Shown: positions 25,264 to 34,667 of the stretch, in pieces
Position numbering within the stretch: position 1 is the first letter of the stretch
Layout of the letters: the number at the start of each line of letters is the position of its first letter
Source: Syntrophaceae bacterium
Lineage (GTDB): Bacteria > Desulfobacterota > Syntrophia > Syntrophales > Smithellaceae
Reading direction: 5' to 3'
Assembly (NCBI GenBank): GCA_025355345.1
Contig: JANXZU010000051.1
Location: forward strand, 1-42,217
DNA: 42,217 bases
Position numbers and translations under genes: made by a program
The notes under the pieces: generated by a model
Database searches by the model: none
What the model was told of the DNA's origin: nothing
Seen by the model: only the letters and a program-made list of their open reading frames with translations

Positions 25264-25782
25264 ATGACAGAACAAATCATAATAGATCAGACAGTAAAGG
25301 TCATCAATAATAAGGAAGGTAAATATTTAACTTTTAACCTTGCCGAACAAGAATATGGCCTGAGCATTCTGAAAGTCAAAGAAATAATCGGCCTTATGCC
25401 CATTACAGTTATTCCCCAAACCCCTCCATACATCAAGGGAGTTGTCAATCTGAGGGGTAAGGTCATCCCCATTATCGATTTGCGCTTAAAATTTTCTATT
25501 GTGGCAGCCGAATATACCGAAAGAACATGTATTATAGTTGTCGAAGTAGCGGCAGCGGGACGAATGATATTAATGGGAATACTGGTCGATTCGGTTTCAG
25601 AAGTACTTAATATTAAAGCGGCAGATATCGAAGAAACACCTTTGTTTGGAGCAAGTCTCAACACCGAATACATTCTGGGAATGGCTAAGGCCGCGGGCGC
25701 AATTAAAATACTGCTTGATATTGACAAAATATTGTCGAGTGAAGAAATCAAAGCTGCCGACAGCATAGGCGGCGTTGAGTAA
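25264..25782 (+). CDS. cheW: CheW-family chemotaxis coupling protein
   Basis: A 172-residue CheW protein, which links chemoreceptors to the CheA kinase. It shows the typical beta-rich opening KYLTFNLAEQEYGLSILKVKEII, then IPQTPPYIKGVVNLRGKVIPIIDLRLKF, and the later GILVDSVSEVLNI. It starts with ATG after AAAGGAGG. It is an orphan here, with no other chemotaxis gene in view, 17 bases after the arginine decarboxylase gene, so the two may be cotranscribed. A role in a non-flagellar Che-like pathway cannot be excluded. Confidence 0.93.
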   Translation: MTEQIIIDQTVKVINNKEGKYLTFNLAEQEYGLSILKVKEIIGLMPITVIPQTPPYIKGVVNLRGKVIPIIDLRLKFSIVAAEYTERTCIIVVEVAAAGRMILMGILVDSVSEVLNIKAADIEETPLFGASLNTEYILGMAKAAGAIKILLDIDKILSSEEIKAADSIGGVE

Positions 25783-25837
25783 GAAATTTTTTGCCGCAGG
25801 GCATAGCTCTACGGCAGAAGGGATGCATTAATCATCA

Positions 25838-26090
25838 ATGGGGATCACGGGTATAAACCCCAAAGCAAGCTTTGAAAACAATTTCCTCAGCAAGCTGCGG
25901 AGTATTATACCCATGCTATGCAGGATAATTCGACTAGCAAACTTCAACGCGTCGCAGATGACCCCACGGGGACCTTCAGGTTATTTAGGTTACTCCGCTT
26001 TTGAAGTTTGAGTCTCATTACCCTCCGCTTTGCGGGATTGTTCAACTTACCAATTCCGCTGCGTTTCGCTATCGGAATTGGAGTTTCACG
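25838..26090 (-). repeat. Modular palindromic intergenic repeat, copy D (tandem, reverse orientation)
   Basis: Read on the minus strand from 26090: TGAAACTCC, stem AATTCCG...CGGAATT, core AAGTTGAACAATCCCGCAAAGC, then TGAGACTC, stem AAACTTCA...TTGAAGTTT enclosing the GGTCATCTGCGACGC segment, core TAGTCGAATTATCCTGCATA, and a final outer pair GGGTATAA...TTATACCC. In copy E the same outer stem reads GGGTATGA...TCATACCC, so both arms changed together. It fills the whole gap between CheW and the hydrolase. Confidence 0.85.
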
Positions 26091-26948
26091 ATGGAAATAC
26101 CTGATATAAAGATGCAAGATGTCGGAGGTGCAAGGTTACCTTATTTGCACTATGGCGGGGGACCTTCGCAAATCATTTTTGTTCACGCGACAGGCTTCAT
26201 GCCCTGGCTTTGGCATCCGGTAATCAACGAATTTGTACCGCAAAACAGCGCCTGGGCGCCATTCATCTGCGATTATCGCGGTGATTGTAATCCTCAGGCA
26301 GGCGGTTTGAGTTGGGAGACAATCTCCCGTGATCTATCTGTCTTCTGCAGTTCACTTAAAATTGAAAATCCATTGATTGTCGGACATTCCATGGGTGCCA
26401 CAGTATCGACGATTGCGGTTGCCAATTACGGCATAAAAGCGCGCGGCATGATACTTATTGAACCGATCTTTTTGCCGGAAGAATTCTACTCAATGGATAT
26501 AGATATAAAACAACATCCGTTAGCCTCTAAATCAATTAAAAGAACAAACCATTGGAATGACGAAAACGAGGCCTGGTCTTATCTGAAATCAAAAACGCTT
26601 TTTTCCAGCTGGGATGAGCAGGTTCTGGAGTTGTATCTTAAGTACGGTATGCAAAAACAGGAAGAAGGAAATTTAAAGCTGACCTGTTCACCGCAAAATG
26701 AGGCGGCAATGTTCATGGGAGGCTGGGATATAAACCCCTGGCCGCTTCTGGATAAAGTGACATGTCCGGTTCTGGTTGTGGAAGGAGAAAATACCGAAAA
26801 TAAAGGGCTTGTCGATGTTCAAAAAGCGGTATCCACTTTTCCGCAGGGACAATATAAATCAGTAGCAGAAGCCGGCCATCTTATCCCGATGCAGAAACCG
26901 CGTGAAGTTGTCCAGATTATAAAGGACTATATTGCAGAACTAACCTAA
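26091..26948 (+). CDS. Alpha/beta hydrolase
   Basis: A 285-residue alpha/beta-fold hydrolase with the nucleophile Ser100 in VGHSMGA, an oxyanion HATG motif (VHATGF) and the catalytic His in AEAGHLIPMQKP. The acid residue probably lies near VLVVEGENTENKG. Substrates of such enzymes are esters or C-C bonds and cannot be told here. The start is set at 26091. A frame opening 90 bases earlier lies wholly inside repeat copy D. The GGAGTTTCA of the repeat end serves as the ribosome site (GGAG 9 bases before the ATG), so the repeat appears to supply it. ParA follows after 18 bases. Confidence 0.88.
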   Translation: MEIPDIKMQDVGGARLPYLHYGGGPSQIIFVHATGFMPWLWHPVINEFVPQNSAWAPFICDYRGDCNPQAGGLSWETISRDLSVFCSSLKIENPLIVGHSMGATVSTIAVANYGIKARGMILIEPIFLPEEFYSMDIDIKQHPLASKSIKRTNHWNDENEAWSYLKSKTLFSSWDEQVLELYLKYGMQKQEEGNLKLTCSPQNEAAMFMGGWDINPWPLLDKVTCPVLVVEGENTENKGLVDVQKAVSTFPQGQYKSVAEAGHLIPMQKPREVVQIIKDYIAELT

Positions 26949-26966
26949 AAATTTTAGAAGGCAATA

Positions 26967-27725
26967 ATGCAAAAGCCTCAAATCATCGCCATCTGCAACC
27001 AAAAGGGTGGTGTGGGTAAAACCACCTGTGCTTTAAATATCGCCGCAGGCCTTACAATTCTAGGCAAGAAAGTTCTGGTTGTTGATTTTGATCCGCAGGC
27101 GCACCTTACTTATTCTTTCAATATCGGCGCGCACGATCTTAAAAAAACCATCTACTCGGTAATAAAGGGTGAGGCCAGCCTTCAAGAGACGCTGATTGAA
27201 CATAACGGTCTTAAGCTGCTGCCCGCTAATCTTGATCTGACTTTAGTCGAAACGGAGTTTGCCACGGCTCCGAAGCGTGAATATATTTTGAAAAACATTC
27301 TTACTAATATCGCAGATGTTCAATATGTTATCATTGATTGTCCTCCCGCTTCCGGATTTCTCACAATCAACGCGCTTACCTGCTGCCACGAAATCTATAT
27401 CCCTCTGCAGATGGAATTTTTGGCACTCAAAGGAATGAGCCGGCTTTTGAGCTTGATTGGTGAGGTGAAGAAAAGTCTCAATAAGGAATTGCTCGTGCCC
27501 AGGATTATCGCCAACCGGTTTGATTCCCGTAAAAAGCTAAACAACGCGATTATGGAAAAAGTTCTTGAACGTTTTGGCCGTCAGGTTTTTAATACTATTG
27601 TTCGCGAAAATATAGCTGTCGCGGAAGCCCCGAGTTTTGCCCAATCAATTTTCGAATATGCTCCCAAGAGCCATGGCGCGGAAGATTATCTGAATCTTTG
27701 CAAGGAAATCATCAAGCCGCAGTAG
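26967..27725 (+). CDS. ParA/Soj-family ATPase
   Basis: A 252-residue deviant-Walker ATPase: KGGVGKTT (13-20), the Walker A' Lys pair, VDFDPQAHLT (Walker A'' region) and VIIDCPPASGFLTINAL (Walker B). Such proteins segregate chromosomes or plasmids, or position protein complexes. No parB neighbour is present, so an orphan role such as positioning a cellular structure is possible. The start follows an AGAAGG-like site. It is probably cotranscribed with the hydrolase 18 bases upstream. A 170-base gap separates it from the efflux genes. Confidence 0.9.
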   Translation: MQKPQIIAICNQKGGVGKTTCALNIAAGLTILGKKVLVVDFDPQAHLTYSFNIGAHDLKKTIYSVIKGEASLQETLIEHNGLKLLPANLDLTLVETEFATAPKREYILKNILTNIADVQYVIIDCPPASGFLTINALTCCHEIYIPLQMEFLALKGMSRLLSLIGEVKKSLNKELLVPRIIANRFDSRKKLNNAIMEKVLERFGRQVFNTIVRENIAVAEAPSFAQSIFEYAPKSHGAEDYLNLCKEIIKPQ

Positions 27726-27758
27726 GCTTTCGTTTTGGGCTGATTATTTCAAATTCGG

Positions 27759-27899
27759 ATGCTTCGGCATGCTATTTTTGTTTCTTCATTTGACGGTGTC
27801 GTCGCCCATTACATGATGGATAAAGAGAGTTTTGATATGAAGCGTGTCACCAAAGAATTCATCCGTTTTCTTCTTAGTCAGGGGGCACCCAAAAAATGA
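27759..27899 (+). CDS. Possible small ORF overlapping the ABC ATPase start (46 aa)
   Basis: An open frame from ATG 27759 ends in TGA at 27897-27899, overlapping the ATG of the next gene by ATGA. It encodes [14 protein letters not shown] and [19 protein letters not shown] segments. No good ribosome site precedes its ATG, but an internal Met at 27813 and the overlap could couple translation to the ABC gene, which itself has only a distant AGGGGG. No family is recognised. Confidence 0.3.
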   Translation: MLRHAIFVSSFDGVVAHYMMDKESFDMKRVTKEFIRFLLSQGAPKK

Positions 27900-28633
27900 G
27901 CAGAAAAATAGACGCTGCCGATAAAACAAAAGAAATTGTTTTTCAGGTAAAGGATCTGGCAAAGACATACAAAATGGGAGAAGTTGAAGTGCACGCTCTG
28001 CGCGGTGCTAACATGGAATTATACGCAGGTGAGCTTGTTGTCCTTTTGGGGCCTTCCGGCAGCGGCAAATCAACTTTGCTCAATATCCTCGGTGGACTGG
28101 ATAAGGCCACCAGCGGTTTTGTTTCCTACAGAGGCAATGATCTGACTAAAGCAAGCGAACAGGAACTGACCGAATATCGCCGTTTCCATGTAGGATTTGT
28201 ATTCCAATTTTACAATCTGATCCCCAGCCTTACGGCTTTGGAGAATGTGGCGGTGGTAACGGAAATTGCCAAAAATCCCATGAAGCCGGAAGATGCTCTG
28301 GCGTTGGTTGGGTTGACAGAACGGCTGGATCACTTTCCAGCGCAGTTATCCGGCGGCGAGCAGCAACGCGTGGCCATTGCACGTGCAATTTCTAAAAACC
28401 CTCAGGTTATGCTCTGCGATGAGCCCACGGGTGCGCTCGATTCTCAGACGGGAGTTGTAGTGCTCGAAGCGCTGGAGAGGGTCAATCGTGAACTGGGCAC
28501 GGCTACGGCAATTATTACTCATAATGTGGATATTGCCGCTATGGCCGATCGTGTCATTCATCTGAGTAACGGAAGAATCTCCGAAGTGACAGCAAACAAA
28601 GTTAGAAAATCACCGCACGATATACAATGGTGA
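27896..28633 (+). CDS. ABC transporter ATP-binding protein (LolD/MacB type)
   Basis: A 245-residue ATPase with Walker [10 protein letters not shown], a Q-loop ([11 protein letters not shown]) characteristic of the MacB/LolD subfamily, signature [15 protein letters not shown] and Walker [12 protein letters not shown]. It drives a permease of the FtsX type, encoded 4 bases after its stop. With the permease and the HlyD adaptor it probably exports a compound or lipid rather than importing one. The MerR regulator convergent with the adaptor gene may control the set. Confidence 0.95.
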   Translation: MSRKIDAADKTKEIVFQVKDLAKTYKMGEVEVHALRGANMELYAGELVVLLGPSGSGKSTLLNILGGLDKATSGFVSYRGNDLTKASEQELTEYRRFHVGFVFQFYNLIPSLTALENVAVVTEIAKNPMKPEDALALVGLTERLDHFPAQLSGGEQQRVAIARAISKNPQVMLCDEPTGALDSQTGVVVLEALERVNRELGTATAIITHNVDIAAMADRVIHLSNGRISEVTANKVRKSPHDIQW

Positions 28634-28637
28634 GCTG

Positions 28638-31001
28638 ATGAGGGCACTAAACAGGAAAGTCTTGCGGGACCTGTGGCGCATGAAAGGCCAAGTATTTGCG
28701 ATAACGCTGGTAGTTTTGAGCGGTGTGTCGACTTTTGTCATGTTCATCACTACCATGCATTCTCTTGATCGCACTCGAAATTCATTCTACAATGATTACA
28801 ATTTTGCCGATGTCTTTGTTAATTTAAAGCGGGCGCCGGAAAGCCTGAAAGAAAAAATAAAAGAGGTGCCGGGTGTAAATCGGGTGGAAACGCGCGTTTC
28901 CGCGCATGTTAAGCTGGATATCAACGGTTTTTCCGAACCGGTTACCGGCCAGATAGTGTCTGTTCCCGATGATGGCCAGCCTATGCTGAATCGTCTTCAC
29001 ATCCGCAAAGGCCGGCTGGCTGATTCAACCAAGGACAACGAAGTGGTTATCAATGAAACCTTCGCCCATGCTCATGGTTTCAATCTTGGTGATAAATTTG
29101 CCGCTGTCATCAATGGAAAATGGAAGAAGCTGACAATCACCGGCATTGCCCTTTCACCGGAATTCGTTTTAGTTATGCGTCCCTATTCCATGAGCCCGGA
29201 TTTTAAACGCTACGGAATTTTGTGGATGAGCCGCAAGGCAATAAGCCGTGCTTATAATATGGAGGGCGCGTTTAATAATATAGCCCTGACTCTGTATCCT
29301 GGTGCTAAAGTAAGCGATGTCCTGCGGGAACTGGATAATATTGTGGAGCGCTATGGCGGCTATGGAGCCTATGACCGCAAAGATCAGATATCACACCGGC
29401 TGCTCAATGAAGAATTCAATATGCTCCGGAATATGTCTAAGATATTTCCCACAATATTTATCTGTGTTGCCGCGTTCTTGTTAAATGTTGTTATGAGCAG
29501 GACGATCAATACTCAGCGCGAGCAAGTTGCCGCCCTGAAGGCATTCGGGTATAATAATGTTGCCATCGGCATTCATTATGCGCAGCTGGTTGTTCTGATT
29601 GTATTGGCAGGTCTTGTTTTAGGTATCGTTGCCGGTATCTGGCTGGGGGGAATATTAGGTGGCATTTACATGGAAGTCTATCGCTTTCCAGCTCTTGTCT
29701 TTGTATTGAAACCGTGGGTTATAATTTCAGCCATTTTTATCAGTATTGCTTCTGCCCTGGTTGGCACGGTGCACTCTCTTTGGCGGGCGGCTCAGCAACC
29801 GCCGGCAGAGGCCATGCGGGCAGAACCTCCGGCGAAGTATAAGATAACGCTGCTGGAAAAGATGGGCGTTGGCCGCAAGTTTTCACAGCCAACAAGAATT
29901 ATCGCCCGCAATATTGAACGCAAGCCCGTTAGAACTATGCTTTCGATTCTGGGAATTGCCGTGGCCTGTGCCACGATGATCTCCAGCGGATTTTTTAAGG
30001 ATTCCGTTGATTATATGGTTAACGTTCAGTTTGTGCTTTCCCAGAAGGAAGATATGGCTGTGGGTTTTGTTGAACCGACATCATACAGGGCGCTGTATGA
30101 AATCAAGGAAATGGAAGGCGTTCATTATGCTGAAACCTTTCGTACTGTGCCGGTAAAGTTTAGATTCGGTCGCAGTAGTTATAAAACCGTAATCAACGGA
30201 ATAGAGCCTGATAGCCGCCTGCATCCTTTGCTGGATTCTAATTTAAAACCAGTGACTTTACCGCAAGAGGGTATTATATTGAACGACTATTTAGGCAAGA
30301 TTTTGGGCGTGAAAGCCGGTGATATGCTGACAGTCGAGATTCTGGAAGGATCAAAGGCGATCCGTCAGGTGCAGGTGGTTTCGCTGGTCAAGTTGTATCT
30401 GGGCGTTATGGGGTATATGGACGTAAAAGCGCTCAACCGTCTAATGAGAGAGGGCGAGGCTGTATCGGGAGTGTATCTGACTGCAGATAATCAATATCAG
30501 GAAAAACTATACCGGAGTTTTGTAAGCATGCCACGCGTTTCCGGAACTATCGTGAGAAAAAACGAAATTCGCAATTTTTACGATGTGCAGGCCAAAGGCA
30601 TGCTCTTTTTTACTTTTATTGCTACATTGATGGCCGGTTCAATTTCCATCGGGGTAGTCTATAATAATGCCAGAATAGCGCTTTCCGAGCGCAGTCGCGA
30701 GCTCTCCAGCCTTCGGGTGCTGGGATATACACGTGGTGAAATTTCCTACATACTCCTGGGAGAGTTGGTGGTAATCGCGATTGCCGCTATTCCGCTGGGA
30801 TTTATTATCGGATACGCGCTTTGCGGTTATATAGCAGCGGCACTGCAATCCGATCTTTTTCGGGTGCCGCTGATTATAGAGATGAAGACATTTGCGCTTG
30901 CCGCCGTTGTTGTGATGATTTCGGCCTCGATATCGGGGCTCATTGTGCGCCACAAACTTGATCATCTTGATCTGGTGGAAGTATTGAAAACAAGAGAATA
31001 A
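28638..31001 (+). CDS. FtsX-like ABC transporter permease
   Basis: A 787-residue permease of the DevC/MacB/FtsX group. A first helix (GQVFAITLVVLSGVSTFVMFITT) precedes a large periplasmic domain. Three helices follow near residues 275-385, a second periplasmic region, and a final three-helix FtsX module (FFTFIATLMAGSISIGVVYNNARIALSERSRELSSLRVLGYT). Such long forms have two FtsX units joined in one chain. It lies directly after the ABC ATPase. Repeat copy E follows, separating it from the adaptor gene. Confidence 0.93.
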   Translation: MRALNRKVLRDLWRMKGQVFAITLVVLSGVSTFVMFITTMHSLDRTRNSFYNDYNFADVFVNLKRAPESLKEKIKEVPGVNRVETRVSAHVKLDINGFSEPVTGQIVSVPDDGQPMLNRLHIRKGRLADSTKDNEVVINETFAHAHGFNLGDKFAAVINGKWKKLTITGIALSPEFVLVMRPYSMSPDFKRYGILWMSRKAISRAYNMEGAFNNIALTLYPGAKVSDVLRELDNIVERYGGYGAYDRKDQISHRLLNEEFNMLRNMSKIFPTIFICVAAFLLNVVMSRTINTQREQVAALKAFGYNNVAIGIHYAQLVVLIVLAGLVLGIVAGIWLGGILGGIYMEVYRFPALVFVLKPWVIISAIFISIASALVGTVHSLWRAAQQPPAEAMRAEPPAKYKITLLEKMGVGRKFSQPTRIIARNIERKPVRTMLSILGIAVACATMISSGFFKDSVDYMVNVQFVLSQKEDMAVGFVEPTSYRALYEIKEMEGVHYAETFRTVPVKFRFGRSSYKTVINGIEPDSRLHPLLDSNLKPVTLPQEGIILNDYLGKILGVKAGDMLTVEILEGSKAIRQVQVVSLVKLYLGVMGYMDVKALNRLMREGEAVSGVYLTADNQYQEKLYRSFVSMPRVSGTIVRKNEIRNFYDVQAKGMLFFTFIATLMAGSISIGVVYNNARIALSERSRELSSLRVLGYTRGEISYILLGELVVIAIAAIPLGFIIGYALCGYIAAALQSDLFRVPLIIEMKTFALAAVVVMISASISGLIVRHKLDHLDLVEVLKTRE

Positions 31002-31007
31002 TGATCT

Positions 31008-31182
31008 TTAGTGAAACTCCCATTCCGAAAGCATAGCTTATCGGAATGGGCAAGTTGAACTATCCCGCAAAGCGGATTGAAGTTTGCTAGTCGAATTATC
31101 CTGCATAGCATGGGTATGATACACCGGATCGAACCTAATAATTAAGTACCAAGGCTTGCTTAGAGGTTCATACCCGTGAAAA
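31008..31182 (+). repeat. Modular palindromic intergenic repeat, copy E
   Basis: Starts TGAAACTCC, then the stem CATTCCG...CGGAATG, the core AAGTTGAACTATCCCGCAAAGC, the core TAGTCGAATTATCCTGCATAGC (31088-31109) and the outer stem GGGTATGA...TCATACCC. It sits between the permease and the adaptor of one operon, so it would be transcribed in the operon mRNA. Confidence 0.85.
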
Positions 31183-31201
31183 AAAATCAGAAGGTGGATA
31201 T

Positions 31202-32407
31202 ATGAATGTAGCATTGCGACGGAAGTTGTTTATCAGCATAAGTATTGCAGTTGTGTTTCTGGCGACAGTCTATGGTTTCCTGCCTAAAGCGGTTGATGTC
31301 GATCTGGCTTCGGTCACGCGCGGCCCGCTTCAGGTGACGATTGAAGAAGAAGGACGCACTCGCTTAAAAGATCGTTTTGTGATTACGGCTCCGACAGCCG
31401 GCTATCTGGTACGCGTTAAAGCCAAAGTTGGCGATGCGGTGAAAAAGGGACAAAGTGTTATAGTCTTGGAGCCGCTGCGCTCGTCGGTGCTCGATTCCCG
31501 CAGCCGGGCGGAAGCAACCGCAGCTGTTAACGCGGCGCAGGCTGGTCTTAATGCCGCTATTGAAAGAGAGAGTGCTGCGGCAGCTGACGCAGATTACATG
31601 GAGAAAAGACTAGAAAGGCTGAAAAACCTGTATGCCAAAGGTTCTATCGCTAAAGATCAGTTCGACCAGATAGAAGCAGAGACAAAAAAGGCGCGGGCGA
31701 TTCAGCGCTCATCTATAGCGGCAGTTGATGTTTCGCGCTCCGAACTGGAACGCGCCAAAGCCTTATTGCCAAACTACGCTTCAACCAATAAATCGATCGG
31801 CGATAATAAGGTTTATGTATCAACTCCGATCACCGGTAATATTTTTCGAATTTACAAAGAGAATGAGGGCGCGGTTAATGTTGGCGAGCCTCTGATGGAA
31901 ATCGGAAACTCTAAAAATCTGGAAATACGAGTGGAAGTTCTTTCATCGGATGCGGTGAAGATTAAGAAAGGGACCGCAATGTTTTTAAAACGCTGGGGAG
32001 GTGAGGCAACACTCGAAGGAGTTGTGCGGGTAGTGGAGCCTTCCGGATTTACCAAAATATCCAGCCTTGGTGTGGAAGAACAAAGAGTTTTAATTATTGC
32101 CGATATTACATCGCCTGCGGAAATGTGGCGCTCTCTGGGTGATGGTTACCGTTTGGAAGCGCATTTTGTTGTTTGGGAGGGGGAAAATATCCTTCAGGTT
32201 CCTACCAGTTCGCTTTTTCGCGTTGGTAAGGAAGATTGGACGGTCTTTGTGGAAGAAAATGGAAAGGCGCGCCAGCGGTTAGTAAAAATGGGCCAGCGCA
32301 ACGGCTTAGCGGCGGAAATAACGGCAGGTATTGCGGAGAAGGAAAAAGTTATTGCCCATCCTGATGATTCCGTAAAGGATGGAACAAAGATAAAACCGAG
32401 AAAATAA
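31202..32407 (+). CDS. HlyD-family periplasmic adaptor protein
   Basis: A 401-residue membrane-fusion protein with an N-terminal anchor (RKLFISISIAVVFLATVYGFLP), a lipoyl/barrel hybrid region (VTRGPLQVTIEEEGRTRLKDRFVITAPTAGYLVRVKAKVGD), a long coiled coil (about 100-190, rich in Ala, Glu and Lys) and a C-terminal beta domain. It bridges the inner-membrane ABC permease to an outer-membrane channel; no TolC gene is in view. The ATG has AGAAGGTGG upstream. It is probably part of the same efflux cassette as the ABC pair, although repeat copy E intervenes. Confidence 0.93.
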   Translation: MNVALRRKLFISISIAVVFLATVYGFLPKAVDVDLASVTRGPLQVTIEEEGRTRLKDRFVITAPTAGYLVRVKAKVGDAVKKGQSVIVLEPLRSSVLDSRSRAEATAAVNAAQAGLNAAIERESAAAADADYMEKRLERLKNLYAKGSIAKDQFDQIEAETKKARAIQRSSIAAVDVSRSELERAKALLPNYASTNKSIGDNKVYVSTPITGNIFRIYKENEGAVNVGEPLMEIGNSKNLEIRVEVLSSDAVKIKKGTAMFLKRWGGEATLEGVVRVVEPSGFTKISSLGVEEQRVLIIADITSPAEMWRSLGDGYRLEAHFVVWEGENILQVPTSSLFRVGKEDWTVFVEENGKARQRLVKMGQRNGLAAEITAGIAEKEKVIAHPDDSVKDGTKIKPRK

Positions 32408-32417
32408 AGTCCCGCTT

Positions 32418-32798
32418 TTATTTTACAATCTTCGACCGGATACGTTTCTGATATTCCATGATCTCATTTCTTAAAATATCAAGATCGGCAATGCGATCAT
32501 CCAGTCGCTGCAAGTGATTACCCAAAAGCTCAAGAAGGCGCTTGAGTACTTTATCATTGGATTTTTCAATAGTCCACATCGCTTCGAGTTCCTGCATGTC
32601 TGAAAGCGTCATGCCCATGATTTTCAAACGCTTTATCAGCTTCAATCGGCGAAGATCCACGTCGTTATATACCCGGCGTCCTCCTTCAACGCGCTTGATA
32701 GAATTAAGCAGACCAATCTCCTCGTAATAGCGAATGGTACGCTGGCTCATTTCCAGTTTTTTGGCCAGCGTTCCGATAGAAATAACTTTATCGTTCAT
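32418..32798 (-). CDS. MerR-family transcriptional regulator
   Basis: A 126-residue MerR protein: an N-terminal winged helix (ISIGTLAKKLEMSQRTIRYYEEIGLL), the wing EGGRRVYNDVDLRRLKLIKRLKIMGMTL and a C-terminal coiled coil (LELLGNHLQRLDDRIADLDIL) for dimerisation. No metal-binding cysteines are seen, so an organic ligand or none is more likely. The gene converges on the HlyD adaptor (10 bases between the stops), which suggests control of the efflux cassette. Repeat copy F lies just upstream of its start. Confidence 0.93.
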   Translation of the reverse strand: MNDKVISIGTLAKKLEMSQRTIRYYEEIGLLNSIKRVEGGRRVYNDVDLRRLKLIKRLKIMGMTLSDMQELEAMWTIEKSNDKVLKRLLELLGNHLQRLDDRIADLDILRNEIMEYQKRIRSKIVK

Positions 32799-32845
32799 AA
32801 TATTTATACCATGTTGCTATCAAACATTAGAAAGTTGATTTACCG

Positions 32846-33020
32846 GGCATAATACCAAGTAAGCTTTCAAAAATTCATAGTTTATTTAGTGAGCCCCCAA
32901 TTGCAAGAGCGAAGTAACCTAAAGGTCATCTGCGACGCAGCGGAATTGGCTGGTCCAACTATCCCGCACAGCACCCTGAATGGCATCTGCGACGGTGTTT
33001 TGAAAGCAACTTGGTACTAC
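32846..33020 (+). repeat. Modular palindromic repeat, copy F, bounded by inverted ends
   Basis: A 20-base end TACCAAGTAAGCTTTCAAAA (32853-32872) matches the reverse complement of TTTTGAAAGCAACTTGGTA (32998-33016) with about one base different and one missing. Inside are the TGAGCCCCC start, a degenerate stem, the GGTCATCTGCGACGC segment and the core GGTCCAACTATCCCGCA (about 32952-32968). The bounded, 164-base layout is that of a miniature inverted-repeat element. Confidence 0.75.
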
Positions 33021-33046
33021 CTTTCTTTTGCTGAATATTTAAGAAA

Positions 33047-34597
33047 TCATACTTTGTATGTTTCCTTGAGTTCTCTTTTTAAAATTTTTCCTGACGGATT
33101 TTTGGGCAGATTATCGGCGATGATAATCTTCTTGGGGCATTTAAATCCGGCCAGTTTTTCCCTGCAGTAGGTGATTATTTCCTTCTCGACAAGCTGCGTG
33201 CCCTTCTTCGGCACGACTACGGCTGCAACGATTTCGATCCACTTGGGATCGGACAGACCGATCACCGCCACTTCTTCGATACCCGGATACTGGTAAAGTA
33301 CTTCTTCAACTTCACGGGATGCCACATTTTCACCGCCGGTCTTGATCATGTCCTTCTTGCGGTCAACTACATAGAGGTAACCATCATCGTCAAACCGGCC
33401 CAGGTCACCACTGTGGAACCAGCCGTAGGCAAAGGCCTCGGAGGTTTTTGCGTCATCGTTGAGATAGCCGCTCATGACATGGCCGGACCGATGTACGATC
33501 TCTCCAACAGTTCCGTTGGGGACGAATTTCCCGTCATCGTCCATGAGCCTGGTCTCTACGTTTAGTACCGGTTGACCTGCTGACCCCGGCTTCAGAAGCT
33601 GATCATCCGGCTTCAAGATTGTGGCCACAGGTCCCATCTCGGTTTGCCCATAATAGTTCCAAAGCTTCAGTCCACGGAACGTTACGGATAGCTGCTTAAT
33701 GATTTCCACCGGCATAATACTGGCACCGTAGGCAGCCTTTTTCAGGCTGCCGTGGTTGTAATTTTTGAATTCCGGGTGATTCAGAATCCCGATCCATACA
33801 GTGGGCGGGGCGAACATATGCGTGATCTGATGCTTTTCAATAAGTTTGATCATTTCCAGAGGATCTGCCTTGTGCATGATCACATTGGTAGCCCCGACAT
33901 ACAGATAGGGCATGAGGAAGCAATGGAGCTGTGCGCAATGGAATAATGGCAGGGCGTGGAGACTAACATCGAAGGTATCGTACTGGCCGTCGAAAATACA
34001 GCTGTGATACTGCGACATAAGTGATCTATGCGAGAGCATGGCCCCTTTGGGTTTAGACTCTGTGCCGCTGGTGTAGGGAATTTGCACAATATCTTCCGCA
34101 TTGACCTCCACCTGAGGCTCGTCGTAGGGCATGGTTTCCATTTCCGAAATCAGATTAAAGAAGCCGTCAGGAACTTTGGAATCGCTCAAGGGAATGAAAC
34201 CCCATTTCTCGACTGTTGCAAATTTATCCTTATCCTTGGCGATTATCGGGTATAGGGAATCCTCAACAATGAAAATTCGTGAACCAGAATGATTGATGAT
34301 AAAGCATATTTCTTCGGCGTTGAGCATGTAATTGATCGGTACCTGAATTGCGCCGATCTTGGCCAGGCCGATCATGCTGATGGGATAGTAGGGGGAGTTG
34401 TATGCATATACTGCCACCCTGTCGCCCTTTTTAACCCCGTAGCTTGTCATGAGGTTCGCAAATCGCCTGGCTTCCCGCTCTAGGTCATAGAAAGAAATTT
34501 TCTGATCTCGGAAAATAATTGCTGTTTTGTCACCGTACTTAGTTGCCGCTCTTCTGGCCATATCGCCGATAGTATCGCGGTTAATGATGTTGCTCAT
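33047..34597 (-). CDS. AMP-dependent acyl/aryl-CoA ligase
   Basis: A 516-residue ANL-superfamily acid-CoA ligase. The ATP motif PYTSGTESKPKGAMLSH, the A5 motif YYGQTEMGP, the Asp of SGDLGRFDDDGYL and the C-terminal catalytic Lys segment KNPSGKILKREL are all present. Its overall form resembles short/medium-chain or aryl-CoA ligases. It is on the same strand as a second ligase (34668) 70 bases upstream. Two related ligases in tandem suggest a route activating more than one acid, but no substrate can be read. The ATG at 34597 has a weak upstream GAGGACAAG site. Confidence 0.92.
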   Translation of the reverse strand: MSNIINRDTIGDMARRAATKYGDKTAIIFRDQKISFYDLEREARRFANLMTSYGVKKGDRVAVYAYNSPYYPISMIGLAKIGAIQVPINYMLNAEEICFIINHSGSRIFIVEDSLYPIIAKDKDKFATVEKWGFIPLSDSKVPDGFFNLISEMETMPYDEPQVEVNAEDIVQIPYTSGTESKPKGAMLSHRSLMSQYHSCIFDGQYDTFDVSLHALPLFHCAQLHCFLMPYLYVGATNVIMHKADPLEMIKLIEKHQITHMFAPPTVWIGILNHPEFKNYNHGSLKKAAYGASIMPVEIIKQLSVTFRGLKLWNYYGQTEMGPVATILKPDDQLLKPGSAGQPVLNVETRLMDDDGKFVPNGTVGEIVHRSGHVMSGYLNDDAKTSEAFAYGWFHSGDLGRFDDDGYLYVVDRKKDMIKTGGENVASREVEEVLYQYPGIEEVAVIGLSDPKWIEIVAAVVVPKKGTQLVEKEIITYCREKLAGFKCPKKIIIADNLPKNPSGKILKRELKETYKV

Positions 34598-34667
34598 GTC
34601 TCTTGTCCTCTCGTTTCTGTATATTATTAATTCTCCAAGCTGTGTGAAAGTGGGGAATTATGTTAAA

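Noticed and set aside
26001..26090. Longer N-terminus of the hydrolase
   Set aside because: These codons lie wholly inside the dispersed repeat copy D, and a ribosome site precedes the ATG at 26091.
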